This document shows, piece after piece, positions 7,830 to 16,729 of a DNA stretch of 64,000 bases. The DNA is taken from assembly GCF_003234445.2 (NCBI RefSeq), contig NZ_CP126269.1, positions 3,224,001-3,288,000 on the forward strand. The letters are read 5' to 3'. The DNA is from Curtobacterium sp. MCLR17_036 (lineage in GTDB: Bacteria > Actinomycetota > Actinomycetes > Actinomycetales > Microbacteriaceae). The position numbers and the translations under genes were made by a program. Each line of letters begins with the position of its first letter. Position 1 is the first letter of the stretch. The notes below the pieces were generated by a model, which worked only from the letters and a program-made list of their open reading frames with translations, did not search any database and had not been told where the DNA came from.

Positions 7830-8795
7830 TCAGCGGGCGACGTCGCGGGCGCTGCGGACCGGTCGGACGGCGCACGGTAGTCCGGCCGCGCGGAGCCTCC
7901 GGGTGAGTCGGTCGAGGTCCCACAGGTCGCGCCACTCCAGGCGGAGGATCACCCGCACCCCCGGCACGGTGAGCAGCTGCTCGTGTCGGCGCTTCTCGTC
8001 GATGAACACCTGCGTGGTGTCGCGCCCGTTGCGGTACCGCTCCTGCGTGTACTTGGCGTGCCCGTCCATCTCGACGACCACGCCCTGCTCCGGGAACCAG
8101 AAGTCGACCTCGTACCGACGCCCCTCGACCACGAAGCGCTGCTGCAGGACCGGAACGGGCAGGCCGAGCTCGCGGAACACGACCCGCGCCAGTGACTCCG
8201 CGGGCGACCCCGAGCGCCCGTCGGCGATGTCGAGCGCGAGCACGGCGAGTCGGCGGCCGCGATCGTGCAGCGTCCCGCCGAGCGCTGCGGTGCACGCCTG
8301 TTTCGGGACACCGCTCCGGATCGCGGCGTCGGCGACGACGACGGTCGCCCGGACGTCGCCGAGGAGCGCGATGTCGGCCACGGTGCGAGCGACCGTCGTG
8401 AACCGCACCCCGCCGTGGTGCACGAGGTCCTTCGACCCGAGCGGCCGGGTGTGCAGGACGAGCGACTTCGTCCGAGCGCCGTACTGCGATTTCGGCACCG
8501 TGATGTGGACGTCCTCCGGCCAGCCGGCCAGCCAGGGCAGGCCGTGCGCCGCGACCGCCGAGACGTGCGACCCCGCGGCCGCGGTGCTCCGACGTCCGAG
8601 GCGGGCGAAGACCCGGGTGACGTACTGCTGCCGGGGGCCGGCCGCGTCCCAGTCGACCCCACGGACGAATGCGTTCGGTCCGACGCGGACGAGCCGGTCG
8701 GGGCCGTCCCCGGCGGCGCGGCGACGCATGGCCGCGCCGGAGCGGCCGGCGTCGCGCAAGGAGCTGGCGCGGTAGATGGCGAGTGGCTGTTCCAT
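7830..8795 (-). CDS. AbiEi-like/DUF559 protein with VSR-type endonuclease fold
   Basis: A 321-residue protein of a type abundant in actinobacteria. The N-terminal half (LVRVGPNAFVRG, SAVAAHGLPWLAGWPEDVHITVP, FTTVARTVADIALLG) resembles AbiEi-type antitoxin or transcriptional-regulator-like regions. The C-terminal part has the DUF559 signature: RRYEVDFWFPEQGVVVEMDGHAKY (acidic residues D, E, D in the VSR-like fold), then a region rich in Arg (NGRDTTQVFIDEKRRHEQLL) and GVRVILRLEWRDLWD. No partner toxin gene is adjacent, so a toxin-antitoxin role is not supported here. ATG 8795 is preceded by GGAGGG; an upstream in-frame extension lacks family similarity. Confidence 0.72.
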   Translation of the reverse strand: MEQPLAIYRASSLRDAGRSGAAMRRRAAGDGPDRLVRVGPNAFVRGVDWDAAGPRQQYVTRVFARLGRRSTAAAGSHVSAVAAHGLPWLAGWPEDVHITVPKSQYGARTKSLVLHTRPLGSKDLVHHGGVRFTTVARTVADIALLGDVRATVVVADAAIRSGVPKQACTAALGGTLHDRGRRLAVLALDIADGRSGSPAESLARVVFRELGLPVPVLQQRFVVEGRRYEVDFWFPEQGVVVEMDGHAKYTQERYRNGRDTTQVFIDEKRRHEQLLTVPGVRVILRLEWRDLWDLDRLTRRLRAAGLPCAVRPVRSARDVAR

Positions 8796-8920
8796 GCCCT
8801 CCACGGTGGAGGGCCGACCACCCCGAGAGGTGCCGAGCGTGTGGATCTGTGGACGGGCCTCCCGGCAGAACATCCTGTGGAGGACGAACGTTCCTTCCCA
8901 ATGCGCCCGCGATGGAAAGG

Positions 8921-9006
8921 CGAATCGCGCGTAGGTGACCAGAAGAAACTGGCACCTACGCGCGATTCGACCTCCTACGCGCGATTCAGCCCCCTACGCG
9001 CGAAAC
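8921..9006. repeat. GCGCGT-family intergenic element with 17-bp hairpin
   Basis: Bases 8921-8937 (cgaatcgcgcgtaggtg) pair perfectly with 8953-8969. Two further copies of the right arm (cctacgcgcgattc at 8974, cctacgcgcgaaac at 8993) follow in direct orientation. A degenerate TTCCCA...TGG block lies just upstream (8896-8915). The element is immediately downstream of the GH38 gene and upstream of nothing else on that strand, so it may end the mannoside operon transcript. Confidence 0.72.
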
Positions 9007-9054
9007 AGCACCCGGCGCCCGCAACAGCACCCGCCCGGCGCCGCACCCGCTCCC

Positions 9055-12000
9055 TCAGCCCCGGCGCACCCGCAGCGTCACGATCTCGAACGGGCGGAGC
9101 GTCAGCACGACCGGCTCGCCGGCGTCCCACGAGTCGCCGAGCGTCCGCTCGAGCAGGTCCACCGCGGTCACCGAGGCCGCGTCGAACCCGAACGACACCC
9201 CGACGTCGGTCGCCCGGCCGCCCGAGGCCTCGTACAGGCGCACGACCACGTCGCCCGAGCGGTCCTCGGCGAGCTTGACGGCCTCGACGAGCACCTGCGG
9301 CGACGACACCGTGACGAGCGGCTCGACGGGTGTGGAGCCGGACACGGTCCGCACCGGCAGGTTGAGCCGGTAGCCCGAGTCCGCCGCGTCGAGCACGGAC
9401 GCCCCGACGCGCAGCACCGTGCGGAACACGTGGTGCCCCTGGTCGGCGTCCGGGTCCGGGAACGTCGGCCCGCGCAGCAGCGACTCGCGCACGAGCGTCG
9501 TGGTCCCGCCGTCGGGCCGCGTGGAGCGGGTGACGTCGTGGCCGTAGGTCGAGTCGTTCGCCACCGCGACGCCGAACCCCGGCTCGGCGACGTGCACCCA
9601 GCGGTGCGCCGAGGTCTCGAAGCGGGCGTGGTCCCACGAGGTGTTCTGGTGGGTCGGCCGGTCGATGTGCCCGAACTGGATCTCGCTCGAGGCCGACGAC
9701 GCCCGGACGTCGACGGGGAACGCGAGCTTCAGCAGCTTCTGGTGCTCGTGCCAGTCGACCTCGGTCTCGACGGTCAGCTCGGGCTGGCCCTCGACGGCGG
9801 AGTACCGGGTCGTGAGCGTCGACGACCCGAAGGACCGTTCGACCACGAGCGCGGAGCCCTCGATCGCGACCGACGAGGCCGCCAGCACGGTGCCGTTGCG
9901 CTGGTAGGCGCGGTCGATGTCCCACGCCTCCCACTGGTTCGGGGTGTCGCGGAACACCGTGTACTCGGCTCCGGCCGCGCCCGGTGCGATCGCGTCGCGA
10001 CCGCTGGCGCGGTCGACGAGCGACACGACGTGGCCGGCCGCGTCGACGGTCGCCGTCACGACGCCGGTGTCGAAGACGAAGTGGTCGCCGTTCCGGACGG
10101 GAGGCACGGGTCGCGGCTCCTCGCCGAGCGAACCTCCCAGGGCGGTTGCGCCCCCCGCCGCGACCGGCGAGGCGTTGAAGCGCACGACGTTCCCGGACGA
10201 GCCGGTGCCGCCGACGGCGTCGGCGCCGGACGGCGCGTCGAGCAACCCGCTGCCACCGCTCCCGCCTGCGGCCGTCGACGACGACGCACCCACGCCGGCG
10301 AGCGCCGTGGCCCCGCCGTTCGCGAGCGCGGTCGTCGCGTCGCCGATCAGCCCCTCGAGGACCTCGGCGATCCGTGCGTAGTTCTCCTCGGCGTTCTCGT
10401 AGACCCAGGCGATCGAGGACCCCGGCAGGATGTCGTGGAACTGCTGCAGCAGGACGGTGTGCCAGGCCGCCTCGAGTTCCTCGTACGGGTACTCCGCGCC
10501 GAGTCGCACGGCCGCGGTCGCCGCCCAGAGCTCGGCCTCGCGCAGCAGGTGCTCGGAGCGGCGGTTGCCCTGCTTCGTGCGGATCTGCGACGTGTAGGTG
10601 CCGCGGTGGAACTCGAGGTACATCTCCCCCGACCACACGCCGGGTTCCGGCAGCACGCGCTCGAGCTCCTCGAAGACCTGGGCCGGCGTGCCGAGCTGGA
10701 CGCGGGGCGAGCCGTCCAGGTCGTGCTGGCGTCGGGCGGCCGCGACCATCTCGCGGGTGGGGCCGCCGCCGCCGTCGCCGAAGCCGTAGAGCAGCATCGA
10801 GGTGTTCGCGACGCCGCGCTCCTTGTTGTTCCGCTCGCCGCGGTGCAGGTCGGCGGCGGAGACGTCCGAGTTGTAGGTGTCCGCCGGCGGCAGGTGCGTC
10901 AGGATGCGCGAGCCGTCGATGCCCTCCCAGTGGAAGGACGTGTGCGGGATGACGTTCGTCTCGTTCCACGACGGCTTCTGGGTGACGAACCACTTCGAGC
11001 CGGCGGCGCGGACGATCTGCGGCAGGGCGCCCGAGTAGCCGAACGAGTCGGGCAGCCAGGCCTCCGGGGTGTCGATGCCGAACTCCTCGAGGAAGAACCG
11101 CTTGCCGGCGACGAACTGCCGGGCGAGGGCCTCGCCACCGGGCAGGTTCGTGTCGGACTCGACCCACATGCCGCCGACCGGGATCCACCGGCCCTCGGCC
11201 ACCCGCTGCTTGATGCGTGCCCAGATGGACGGGTACCCGTCACGGATCCAGGCGTACTGCTGCGCCGACGAGCACGCGAAGGTGAAGTCCGGGTCGCGGT
11301 CCATCAGGTCGAGCACGTTCGAGAAGGTGCGCGCGCACTTGCGCACCGTCTCGCGCACCGGCCAGAGCCAGGCGGAGTCGATGTGTGCGTGGCCGACGGC
11401 GATCGCGCGGTGTGCGGCGGCGCTCGCGGGCACGGCGAGCACGGGTGCGAGGACCGCGCGGGCGTCGGCCGCGGTGCCGGCGACGTCGTCCGGGTCGAGG
11501 GCGTCGGCGGCGAGCTCGAGCGCGTGCAGGACGTCCGCGCCGCGGGTCCCGTCGGTCGGAAGCTCCGCCATCAGCCCGCGGAGGACCCAGAGGTCCTGCT
11601 GCAGTTCCCACACGGTGTCGTCGCGCTCGACGACCTCGAGCGCGCGCACCCGGTAGATCGGCCGGTCGCCGGCGGTGGACCGGGAGCCGAGCGGGGTCCG
11701 CCCCTGGAACGAGTCGCCGCCGATGTCCGGGTTCGCACCGGCCTCGACGTAGAGCTCGAACGACCCGCCGGGGCCGACTTCGAGGGGCACGGTGTCGTTG
11801 CGCGGCTCGATGCCCTTGATCGTGGAGCCGTCCGGGCGGTAGGCGAGCCCCTCGGCCTGGAACCCCGGGTGGCGCTTCGTGAAGCCGAGGTCGACGCGCA
11901 GTTCGGCGGTGGTGCCGGGTGCGGTGCCGAAGTCCTCGGGCACGGTGCCGGTGACCCGGAACCAGGTGGTCCCCCACGGGCGGCCGCCCCAGGCGCTCCC

Positions 12001-12174
12001 CACCGTGAACGGCGTGTACGTCTCGCGCACCGCGGCCGTGAACGGCACCGGTTCGCCCGGCACCTCCCAGGCCTCGATCGTCACCGGTGCCGAGCGCCGC
12101 AGGACGGCGGGGTCGACGCGGTCGCGGACGAGGCGGGCGATGCGGGCCTCGACGAGCGGTTCGTCCTTGTGCAT
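9055..12174 (-). CDS. GH38 family alpha-mannosidase
   Basis: Retaining, zinc-dependent alpha-mannosidase of about 1039 residues, near the usual bacterial GH38 length. The catalytic (beta/alpha)7 domain starts with AVGHAHIDSAWLWP (about residues 258-271, His and Asp being zinc ligands), continues with VEGRWIPVGGMWVE-like sequence (AEGRWIPVGGMWVESD) and the nucleophile Asp in AWLPDSFGYSGALPQ (about residue 376). Beta-sandwich domains follow (GILPGSSIAWVYENAEENY-like region, later YGHDVTRS). No signal peptide is present, so it acts in the cytosol on imported oligosaccharides. ATG 12174 has GGAAG 6 nt upstream. It is the last gene of the four-gene operon that starts at 15549, 57 bp after the second permease. 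Confidence 0.95.
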   Translation of the reverse strand: MHKDEPLVEARIARLVRDRVDPAVLRRSAPVTIEAWEVPGEPVPFTAAVRETYTPFTVGSAWGGRPWGTTWFRVTGTVPEDFGTAPGTTAELRVDLGFTKRHPGFQAEGLAYRPDGSTIKGIEPRNDTVPLEVGPGGSFELYVEAGANPDIGGDSFQGRTPLGSRSTAGDRPIYRVRALEVVERDDTVWELQQDLWVLRGLMAELPTDGTRGADVLHALELAADALDPDDVAGTAADARAVLAPVLAVPASAAAHRAIAVGHAHIDSAWLWPVRETVRKCARTFSNVLDLMDRDPDFTFACSSAQQYAWIRDGYPSIWARIKQRVAEGRWIPVGGMWVESDTNLPGGEALARQFVAGKRFFLEEFGIDTPEAWLPDSFGYSGALPQIVRAAGSKWFVTQKPSWNETNVIPHTSFHWEGIDGSRILTHLPPADTYNSDVSAADLHRGERNNKERGVANTSMLLYGFGDGGGGPTREMVAAARRQHDLDGSPRVQLGTPAQVFEELERVLPEPGVWSGEMYLEFHRGTYTSQIRTKQGNRRSEHLLREAELWAATAAVRLGAEYPYEELEAAWHTVLLQQFHDILPGSSIAWVYENAEENYARIAEVLEGLIGDATTALANGGATALAGVGASSSTAAGGSGGSGLLDAPSGADAVGGTGSSGNVVRFNASPVAAGGATALGGSLGEEPRPVPPVRNGDHFVFDTGVVTATVDAAGHVVSLVDRASGRDAIAPGAAGAEYTVFRDTPNQWEAWDIDRAYQRNGTVLAASSVAIEGSALVVERSFGSSTLTTRYSAVEGQPELTVETEVDWHEHQKLLKLAFPVDVRASSASSEIQFGHIDRPTHQNTSWDHARFETSAHRWVHVAEPGFGVAVANDSTYGHDVTRSTRPDGGTTTLVRESLLRGPTFPDPDADQGHHVFRTVLRVGASVLDAADSGYRLNLPVRTVSGSTPVEPLVTVSSPQVLVEAVKLAEDRSGDVVVRLYEASGGRATDVGVSFGFDAASVTAVDLLERTLGDSWDAGEPVVLTLRPFEIVTLRVRRG

Positions 12175-12231
12175 GTGCTTCCTTTCGAGAGAGCCGGCGG
12201 GGCCGACGGATCGGCCCTGGTCGCCGACGGA

Positions 12232-13131
12232 TCAGCCCTTGATGCCGCCGGCGAGCGCGTTGCCGCCGCCGAGGCCCCTGGACACGATCACGTAGAGGGC
12301 GATGACGGGCACGGAGTAGATGATCGAGAACGCCGCGAGCTGCCCGTAGGCGACGGCGCCGTACTGCCCGAAGAAGTTGAAGATGCTCACCGCGGCGGGC
12401 ACCTTGTCGGGCGAGAGCAGCAGGACGAAGGGGACGAAGAAGTTCCCCCAGGCCTGGATGAACACGAAGATGAACACCACCGCGATGCCCGGCCGCATGA
12501 GCGGGATGACGATGCGGGTCAGGGTCGTCATCATCGAGGCGCCGTCGGTCCACGCTGCTTCCTCGAGCGAGATCGGCACCGAGTCCATGAAGTTCTTCGC
12601 CATCCAGATCGCCATCGGCAGGCTGGTCGCGGCGAGGAAGAAGATGCAGCCCCACACGTTGTCGATGAGGTTGAGCGACACGAACAGGCTGTAGACCGGC
12701 ACCATCATCGCGGTGATCGGCAGCCCGGTGCCGAACAGGATCCCGTACAGGAACGGCTTGTTGACGCGCATCTTGTAGCGGGACAGCGGGTAGGCGGCGA
12801 GGAGCGCGACCACCACCGTCACGACCGCCGTGCCGCCGGAGAGCAGCAGGCTGTTCGCGAGCGGGATGAACGACAGCTCCGGCGTGAGCACCTTCGTGAA
12901 GTTGTCGAGGGTGAACGACGCGGGCAGCTTCACCGACAGCGAGGCCGCGGAGTCGAAGGCGGCCAGGACGAGCCAGAGCAACGGCACCGCGAAGCACACC
13001 GCGATGACGAGCAGCACGACGTTCGACACCCACCGCATGGTCCGACCCCGCGGCGAGGTCATGTGCAGCGAGCCCGGTGCGGTCACCGACCGCGTGGCGT
13101 TGGGTACGGGACGGTCGGCGGTGATCGCCAT
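12232..13131 (-). CDS. carbohydrate ABC transporter permease (MalG/UgpE type)
   Basis: A 299-residue inner-membrane permease with six predicted helices (first: WVSNVVLLVIAVCFAVPLLW). The cytoplasmic EAA loop that contacts the ATPase is clear: ISLEEAAWTDGASMMTTLTR followed by IVIPLMRPG. The start ATG shares one base with the stop of the preceding permease (TGATG), so translation is coupled. Together with the upstream permease and the lipoprotein it forms a CUT1-type sugar importer. No ATPase gene lies in the operon, so a shared MsiK-like ATPase encoded elsewhere is expected from knowledge of actinobacterial CUT1 systems. Confidence 0.93.
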   Translation of the reverse strand: MAITADRPVPNATRSVTAPGSLHMTSPRGRTMRWVSNVVLLVIAVCFAVPLLWLVLAAFDSAASLSVKLPASFTLDNFTKVLTPELSFIPLANSLLLSGGTAVVTVVVALLAAYPLSRYKMRVNKPFLYGILFGTGLPITAMMVPVYSLFVSLNLIDNVWGCIFFLAATSLPMAIWMAKNFMDSVPISLEEAAWTDGASMMTTLTRIVIPLMRPGIAVVFIFVFIQAWGNFFVPFVLLLSPDKVPAAVSIFNFFGQYGAVAYGQLAAFSIIYSVPVIALYVIVSRGLGGGNALAGGIKG

Positions 13132-14081
13132 CAGTCCACCTCCGGCTTGAGCGCCCGGATGTAGACGATCGAGAAGACCGCCCCCACCACGAGCAGGATG
13201 GTCGCGATCGCGGTCCCGAAGCCGAGCTGCGAGAACTTGAACGCCTCCTGGTACGCCAGGATCGGCAGGGTCGACGAGTTCGTGCCGGGGCCGCCGGCCG
13301 TCATCACGTAGATGAGGGTGAACACCGACAACGTCTGCAGCGTCGTCAGCATGAGGTTGGTCGAGATGCTCCGGCGGATGACGGGCAGCGTGATGTAGAC
13401 GAGCCGTTGCCACCCGGTGGCGCCGTCCACCTCGGCGGACTCGGTGATCTCCTCGGGGACCTCCTGCACGGCGGCGGAGTACACGAGCATCGAGAACGCG
13501 GTGCCGCGCCAGATGTTCGCCAGGATCACCGCGAGCATCGGGTACGTGTACAGCCAGTTCGGGCCGGAGATGCCGATCGACGCGAGGAACGCGTTGAGCG
13601 TCCCCTCGTCGTTGAAGAACGCGTAGGCGGCGAACGAGGCGACGATCTCCGGCAGCACCCAAGCGGCGACGACGAACGTGCCGACGATCGCACGGACCGC
13701 CCGGTTCGCGGTGCGCATGAGGAGCGCGAGCCCGAGGCCGAGCACGTTCTGACCGACGACGGCCGAGGCGAGCAGGAACACGACGGTGAGGACGACGGAC
13801 TTCGGGAAGTCCGGGTCGCGGAACAGCTCGAGGTAGTTCTGCAGGCCGACGAACTGCTGGTCGGCGGCGCCGGCGCCGGTGAGCGCCGAGTTCGTGAACG
13901 ACCCGTAGAACGACGAGATGACGGGGCCGAGCAGGAACACGACGAGCAGGACCATCGCCGGCAGGAGGGGGACCGCGCGGCTGGCGGCCCGCAGCGGCCG
14001 CCGCCTGCGCGGGGCCGTCGGGTCGGTGCGTTTCGGCGCACCGGGCGCCGACAGTGTCGGCGCGAGTGGGGTGGTGGACAC
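13131..14081 (-). CDS. carbohydrate ABC transporter permease (MalF/UgpA type)
   Basis: A 316-residue permease with a Pro/Arg-rich cytoplasmic N-terminus (about 40 residues) and six hydrophobic helices (first: VPLLPAMVLLVVFLLGPVIS). The EAA loop reads VPEEITESAEVDGATGWQR, followed by LVYITLPVIRRS. The GTG at 14081 is chosen because it has GGAAGG about 10 nt upstream; an ATG at 14150 in the same frame adds a low-complexity stretch that overlaps an intercistronic hairpin. It is followed by the second permease with a 1-nt overlap. Confidence 0.92.
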   Translation of the reverse strand: MSTTPLAPTLSAPGAPKRTDPTAPRRRRPLRAASRAVPLLPAMVLLVVFLLGPVISSFYGSFTNSALTGAGAADQQFVGLQNYLELFRDPDFPKSVVLTVVFLLASAVVGQNVLGLGLALLMRTANRAVRAIVGTFVVAAWVLPEIVASFAAYAFFNDEGTLNAFLASIGISGPNWLYTYPMLAVILANIWRGTAFSMLVYSAAVQEVPEEITESAEVDGATGWQRLVYITLPVIRRSISTNLMLTTLQTLSVFTLIYVMTAGGPGTNSSTLPILAYQEAFKFSQLGFGTAIATILLVVGAVFSIVYIRALKPEVD

Positions 14082-14130
14082 GGTGGCTGCCTTCCGGGTG
14101 CGGCTGGGGCTGGCTGAGGTGGGAGGAGGC

Positions 14131-14173
14131 GGACGGGAGGCGCGGCGCACGACGCGGGGCGCGCCTCCCGTCC
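14131..14173 (-). terminator. intercistronic hairpin between binding protein and permeases
   Basis: Bases 14131-14144 (ggacgggaggcgcg) pair perfectly with 14160-14173 around a 15-nt loop. It lies between the binding-protein stop and the first permease and has no U-tract. It probably works as a partial terminator or 3' stabiliser, giving more binding protein than permease, as is common in sugar importer operons. The stem core GACGGGAGGC recurs at 33604. Confidence 0.65.
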
Positions 14174-14190
14174 GTCAGGTGGTCCGGTCC

Positions 14191-15549
14191 CTACCCGGAG
14201 ACCGTGTTCTCCTTGCCGACCACGCCGACGACCGCGTCGTCGTAGGCCTTCGCCGCCTGTGCCGGCGACTGCTGCCCGGTCATCACGGACTCCATCGCGA
14301 CCTGGATCGCGTTGGAGACCTGCGAGTAGTCACTCGTCGCCGGGCGGAAGTTCGTGTTCTCCACGAGCCCGGAGAAGAACTTGAACGTCGGGTTCGACGC
14401 GTCGTACGACGGGTCCTCGGCGACGTCCTTGCGGACCGCGATCTGGCTGTTCTCGATGTCGTACTTGAGCGAGCCCTCCTTGTTGAGGAAGGTCGTGATG
14501 AAGTCGAACGCGGCCTGCGGGTTCTTCGAGTTCTTGCCGACGGCCAGGGTCCAGCCACCGGACATGCTGTTGTACCCGGGGGCCTGGCCGTTCTGCGTCG
14601 GCATCGGCGCCTGGCCCATGACCTCGTCCCAGTCAGCCCACGGGGCGGTGCCGGACTTCAACCACGTGCCGGACTGCCACGACCCGTCGAGGTCGATCGC
14701 GAGCTTGCCCTTCGGCAGCCACGTCTGCGTGATCGTGGTGCCGATGTTCGTGTCGAGGGCCTGCTGCGGTGTCGGGCCGAGGCCGCCCTGGTAGACGTCC
14801 TCGATGAACTGCAGCGAGTCCTGGAACTGCTTCGAGCCCGTGACCCACTTCTTGTCCTTGTAGAGCGTGTTCCCCTCGCCGTCGGCCCCGTAGAGCAGCA
14901 TCTCGAAGCCCTGCATCGTCGAGGCCTCGCCCTGCGGCTTGCCCGAGTAGATGTTGAACGGGATGACGTCCGGCTGCTGCTCCTTGATGGTCTTCGCCGC
15001 GGACAGGACGTCGTCCCAGGTCTTCGGCTTCCACGGCACGGGGAGCCCGGCCTTGGCGAAGATGTCCTTGTTGTACCAGAGCGCTCGGGTGTCGGTGCCC
15101 ATCGGGATCCCGTAGACCTTGCCGTCGTCACCCTGGCCGGCCTGCTTGGCGTTGTCGTAGAACTGGTCCCACTCGTCCCACTTGGCCGTGTACTGGTCGA
15201 GCGGCAGCAGGTACCCGGCCTCGGCGTCGGCCTTCACCAGGAAGGTGTCCTCGTACATGACGTCCGGCGCGGTCGCCGGTGCCTTGTTCATGAGCGCGAG
15301 CTTCGTGTAGTAGTCGTTCTCCTGTGCCTGGATCGGCACGAGTTCGACCTTCTTGCCCGGGTTGTCCTTCTCGTACTGCTTCTTGACGACCTGCATCTGG
15401 GCGTCGAGCTGCTGGAAGGCGCCGAACTTCTGGTAGGCGATCTTGATGGTGTTGCTCGAGGCGGACCCCGAGCTCGAGCAGCCTGCCAGGCCGGCTGCGG
15501 CGACTGCCACGGCGGCGAGGCCGGCGAGGATTCGGGTGCGGCGTTTCAT
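14191..15549 (-). CDS. extracellular sugar-binding lipoprotein of an ABC importer
   Basis: A 452-residue family 1 solute-binding protein that captures the sugar outside the cell. The N-terminus is a lipoprotein signal peptide (MKRRTRILAGLAAVAVAAAG) with the lipobox LAGC, lipidated Cys 24, followed by a Ser/Gly linker. Later family-like stretches include YEKDNPGKKVELVPI, TDTRALWYNKDIFAKAGLP, and GYNSMSGGWTLAVGKNSKNP. ATG 15549 is supported by AAAGGAG 6 nt upstream. First gene of the operon with two permeases and GH38 mannosidase, so mannose-containing oligosaccharides are the likely ligand (inference from context). The promoter and a palindromic operator are at 15603-15631. Confidence 0.94.
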   Translation of the reverse strand: MKRRTRILAGLAAVAVAAAGLAGCSSSGSASSNTIKIAYQKFGAFQQLDAQMQVVKKQYEKDNPGKKVELVPIQAQENDYYTKLALMNKAPATAPDVMYEDTFLVKADAEAGYLLPLDQYTAKWDEWDQFYDNAKQAGQGDDGKVYGIPMGTDTRALWYNKDIFAKAGLPVPWKPKTWDDVLSAAKTIKEQQPDVIPFNIYSGKPQGEASTMQGFEMLLYGADGEGNTLYKDKKWVTGSKQFQDSLQFIEDVYQGGLGPTPQQALDTNIGTTITQTWLPKGKLAIDLDGSWQSGTWLKSGTAPWADWDEVMGQAPMPTQNGQAPGYNSMSGGWTLAVGKNSKNPQAAFDFITTFLNKEGSLKYDIENSQIAVRKDVAEDPSYDASNPTFKFFSGLVENTNFRPATSDYSQVSNAIQVAMESVMTGQQSPAQAAKAYDDAVVGVVGKENTVSG

Positions 15550-15602
15550 CGGTGCTCCTTTGCACGGGATGTCCGCGGGCTCCTCGGCCCGCGCGCAGGA
15601 TT

Positions 15603-15631
15603 AGTCCAGCGGATGGACTTATCCGTGTCAA
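15603..15631 (-). promoter_or_regulatory. mannoside operon promoter with ROK-type operator
   Basis: On the minus strand TTGACA (15631-15626) is followed after 17 nt by TGGACT (15608-15603) as -10. The palindrome AGTCCA-gcgga-TGGACT (15603-15619), inside TTAGTCCAGCGGATGGACTT, spans from the spacer into the -10. Operators of the TTAGT...ACTAA type are known for ROK repressors (XylR-like). The ROK regulator at 21248-22510 is the obvious candidate ligand-responsive repressor; this pairing is inferred. Confidence 0.68.
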
Positions 15632-15716
15632 GGAGTTTCTCGCCGCGGCCGCGCCGCGGCGGCGCGGGGCGCGGGCGCGGGCCGCGGGGCGGCGTTGTCC
15701 GCCGCTGGTGCACTCG

Positions 15717-15767
15717 GTGAGCAGAAGATGTCGGGTCGGCGCGCTCGACCCGACGTCTTCTGCTCAC
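15717..15767. terminator. 22-bp hairpin overlapping the phzF stop codon
   Basis: Bases 15717-15738 (gtgagcagaagatgtcgggt...) pair with 15746-15767 with a single T-G wobble; the right arm includes the phzF stop. The stem shares its outer (GTGAGCAG) and inner (GTCGGGTCG) parts, and even the wobble position, with the hairpin at 17329. A G/C-only low-complexity stretch (15650-15705) adjoins it. Confidence 0.7.
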
Positions 15768-16606
15768 TCGATCGGCGTCGCCGTGCCCGTGACCGTGATG
15801 CCGCCGGACGCCGGGACGTCGACGAGCAGCACGCTCGGGCGCCCGACGTGCCGGCCCTGCCGGATGGTGACGCGGTCCCCCGCCGCGACGGCGCCGACCT
15901 CGCGCAGGTACGCGCCCGTCGCCGCTGCGGCGGAACCGGTCGCGGGGTCCTCGGTGATGCGCCCGACCGGGAACAGGTTCCGCGCCTCGTACTCGCGCTC
16001 GCCGGTCCGGTGCAGCACGGTCACCGTGCCGTGCCAGCCGCTCTCCTGCTTGAGCGCGGCGAGCGGGGCCGGGTCGAACCGGAACTGGTGGAACAGCTCG
16101 CGGTCGTGCAGCACCACCACCGGGTGCCAGTTGCCCGCGAACGACTCGAGCACCGGGAACCCCTCGGCGACGTCGCCGGGTACGAGTCCGAGCAGGTCGA
16201 GCAGTCGGGTCAGCCGGCCGGGGTCGACGGCCCGGGAGTCCGGCTCGACGCTCGTCATCGCCACCTGCACCGTGCCGTCCGCCCCGGTCGTGGCGTCGAG
16301 CGACACCGGACCGGCCGCGGTGGTGAAGACCCGGGTGCGGACGCCCTCGCGCTCGGCGATCGCGACCCCGAGCGCGACGGTGGCGTGGCCGCAGAACGGC
16401 ACCTCGGCGCCCGGCGAGAAGTAGCGGACGCGCGGGCCGGTGGCGGTGGCACCGACGACGAACGCGGTCTCGGGGTAGCCGACCTGCCGGGCGATCGCGA
16501 GCATCTCGTCGTCGGACAGCGCGGCCGCGTCGAGCACGAGACCGGCCGGGTTGCCGCCGCCCGGCTCGGCGGCGAACGCGGTGTACCGGAGGATCTCGAT
16601 GCCCAT
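15764..16606 (-). CDS. PhzF family isomerase-like protein
   Basis: A 280-residue protein with the two-domain diaminopimelate-epimerase-like fold of the PhzF family. Seen: YTAFAAEPGGGNPAGLVLDA at the N-terminus, RQVGYPETAFVV with the conserved catalytic Glu region, VRYFSPGAEVPFCGHATVAL, and the C-terminal half signature GRITEDPATGSAAAATGAYL. Phenazine genes are absent, so a general isomerase/hydrolase role is more likely than phenazine synthesis. The ATG is 6 nt after TACCGT (leaderless). Transcription points toward the mannoside operon promoter, with the hairpin at its 3' end separating the two. Confidence 0.9.
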   Translation of the reverse strand: MGIEILRYTAFAAEPGGGNPAGLVLDAAALSDDEMLAIARQVGYPETAFVVGATATGPRVRYFSPGAEVPFCGHATVALGVAIAEREGVRTRVFTTAAGPVSLDATTGADGTVQVAMTSVEPDSRAVDPGRLTRLLDLLGLVPGDVAEGFPVLESFAGNWHPVVVLHDRELFHQFRFDPAPLAALKQESGWHGTVTVLHRTGEREYEARNLFPVGRITEDPATGSAAAATGAYLREVGAVAAGDRVTIRQGRHVGRPSVLLVDVPASGGITVTGTATPIE

Positions 16607-16612
16607 CCGACG

Positions 16613-16618
16613 ACGGTA
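16613..16618 (-). promoter_or_regulatory. -10 hexamer of the PhzF gene (leaderless)
   Basis: TACCGT on the minus strand, 6 nt before ATG 16606. Confidence 0.5.
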
Positions 16619-16729
16619 CCGCCGTGCCGCGCGGACCGGGTCCGAGCACCCGATGGTGGGGAAAACCCCCGGGTCGATCCGGGTGCGCACGTGATGTGTC
16701 ACCGGCCGGTCGCGGCAGAGACTGGAACC

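Noticed and set aside
7830..8795. AbiE toxin-antitoxin system
   Set aside because: No AbiEii-type nucleotidyltransferase toxin gene is next to the DUF559 protein.
8935..13164. A very long open frame (about 1400 codons) on the plus strand opposite the GH38 and permease genes
   Set aside because: It is antisense to strong, family-matching genes and its product is Arg/Gly/Val/His-rich low-complexity sequence, a known artefact of high-G+C genomes.
15764..16606. Phenazine biosynthesis locus
   Set aside because: Only the PhzF-like gene is present; PhzF-family proteins are common outside phenazine clusters.
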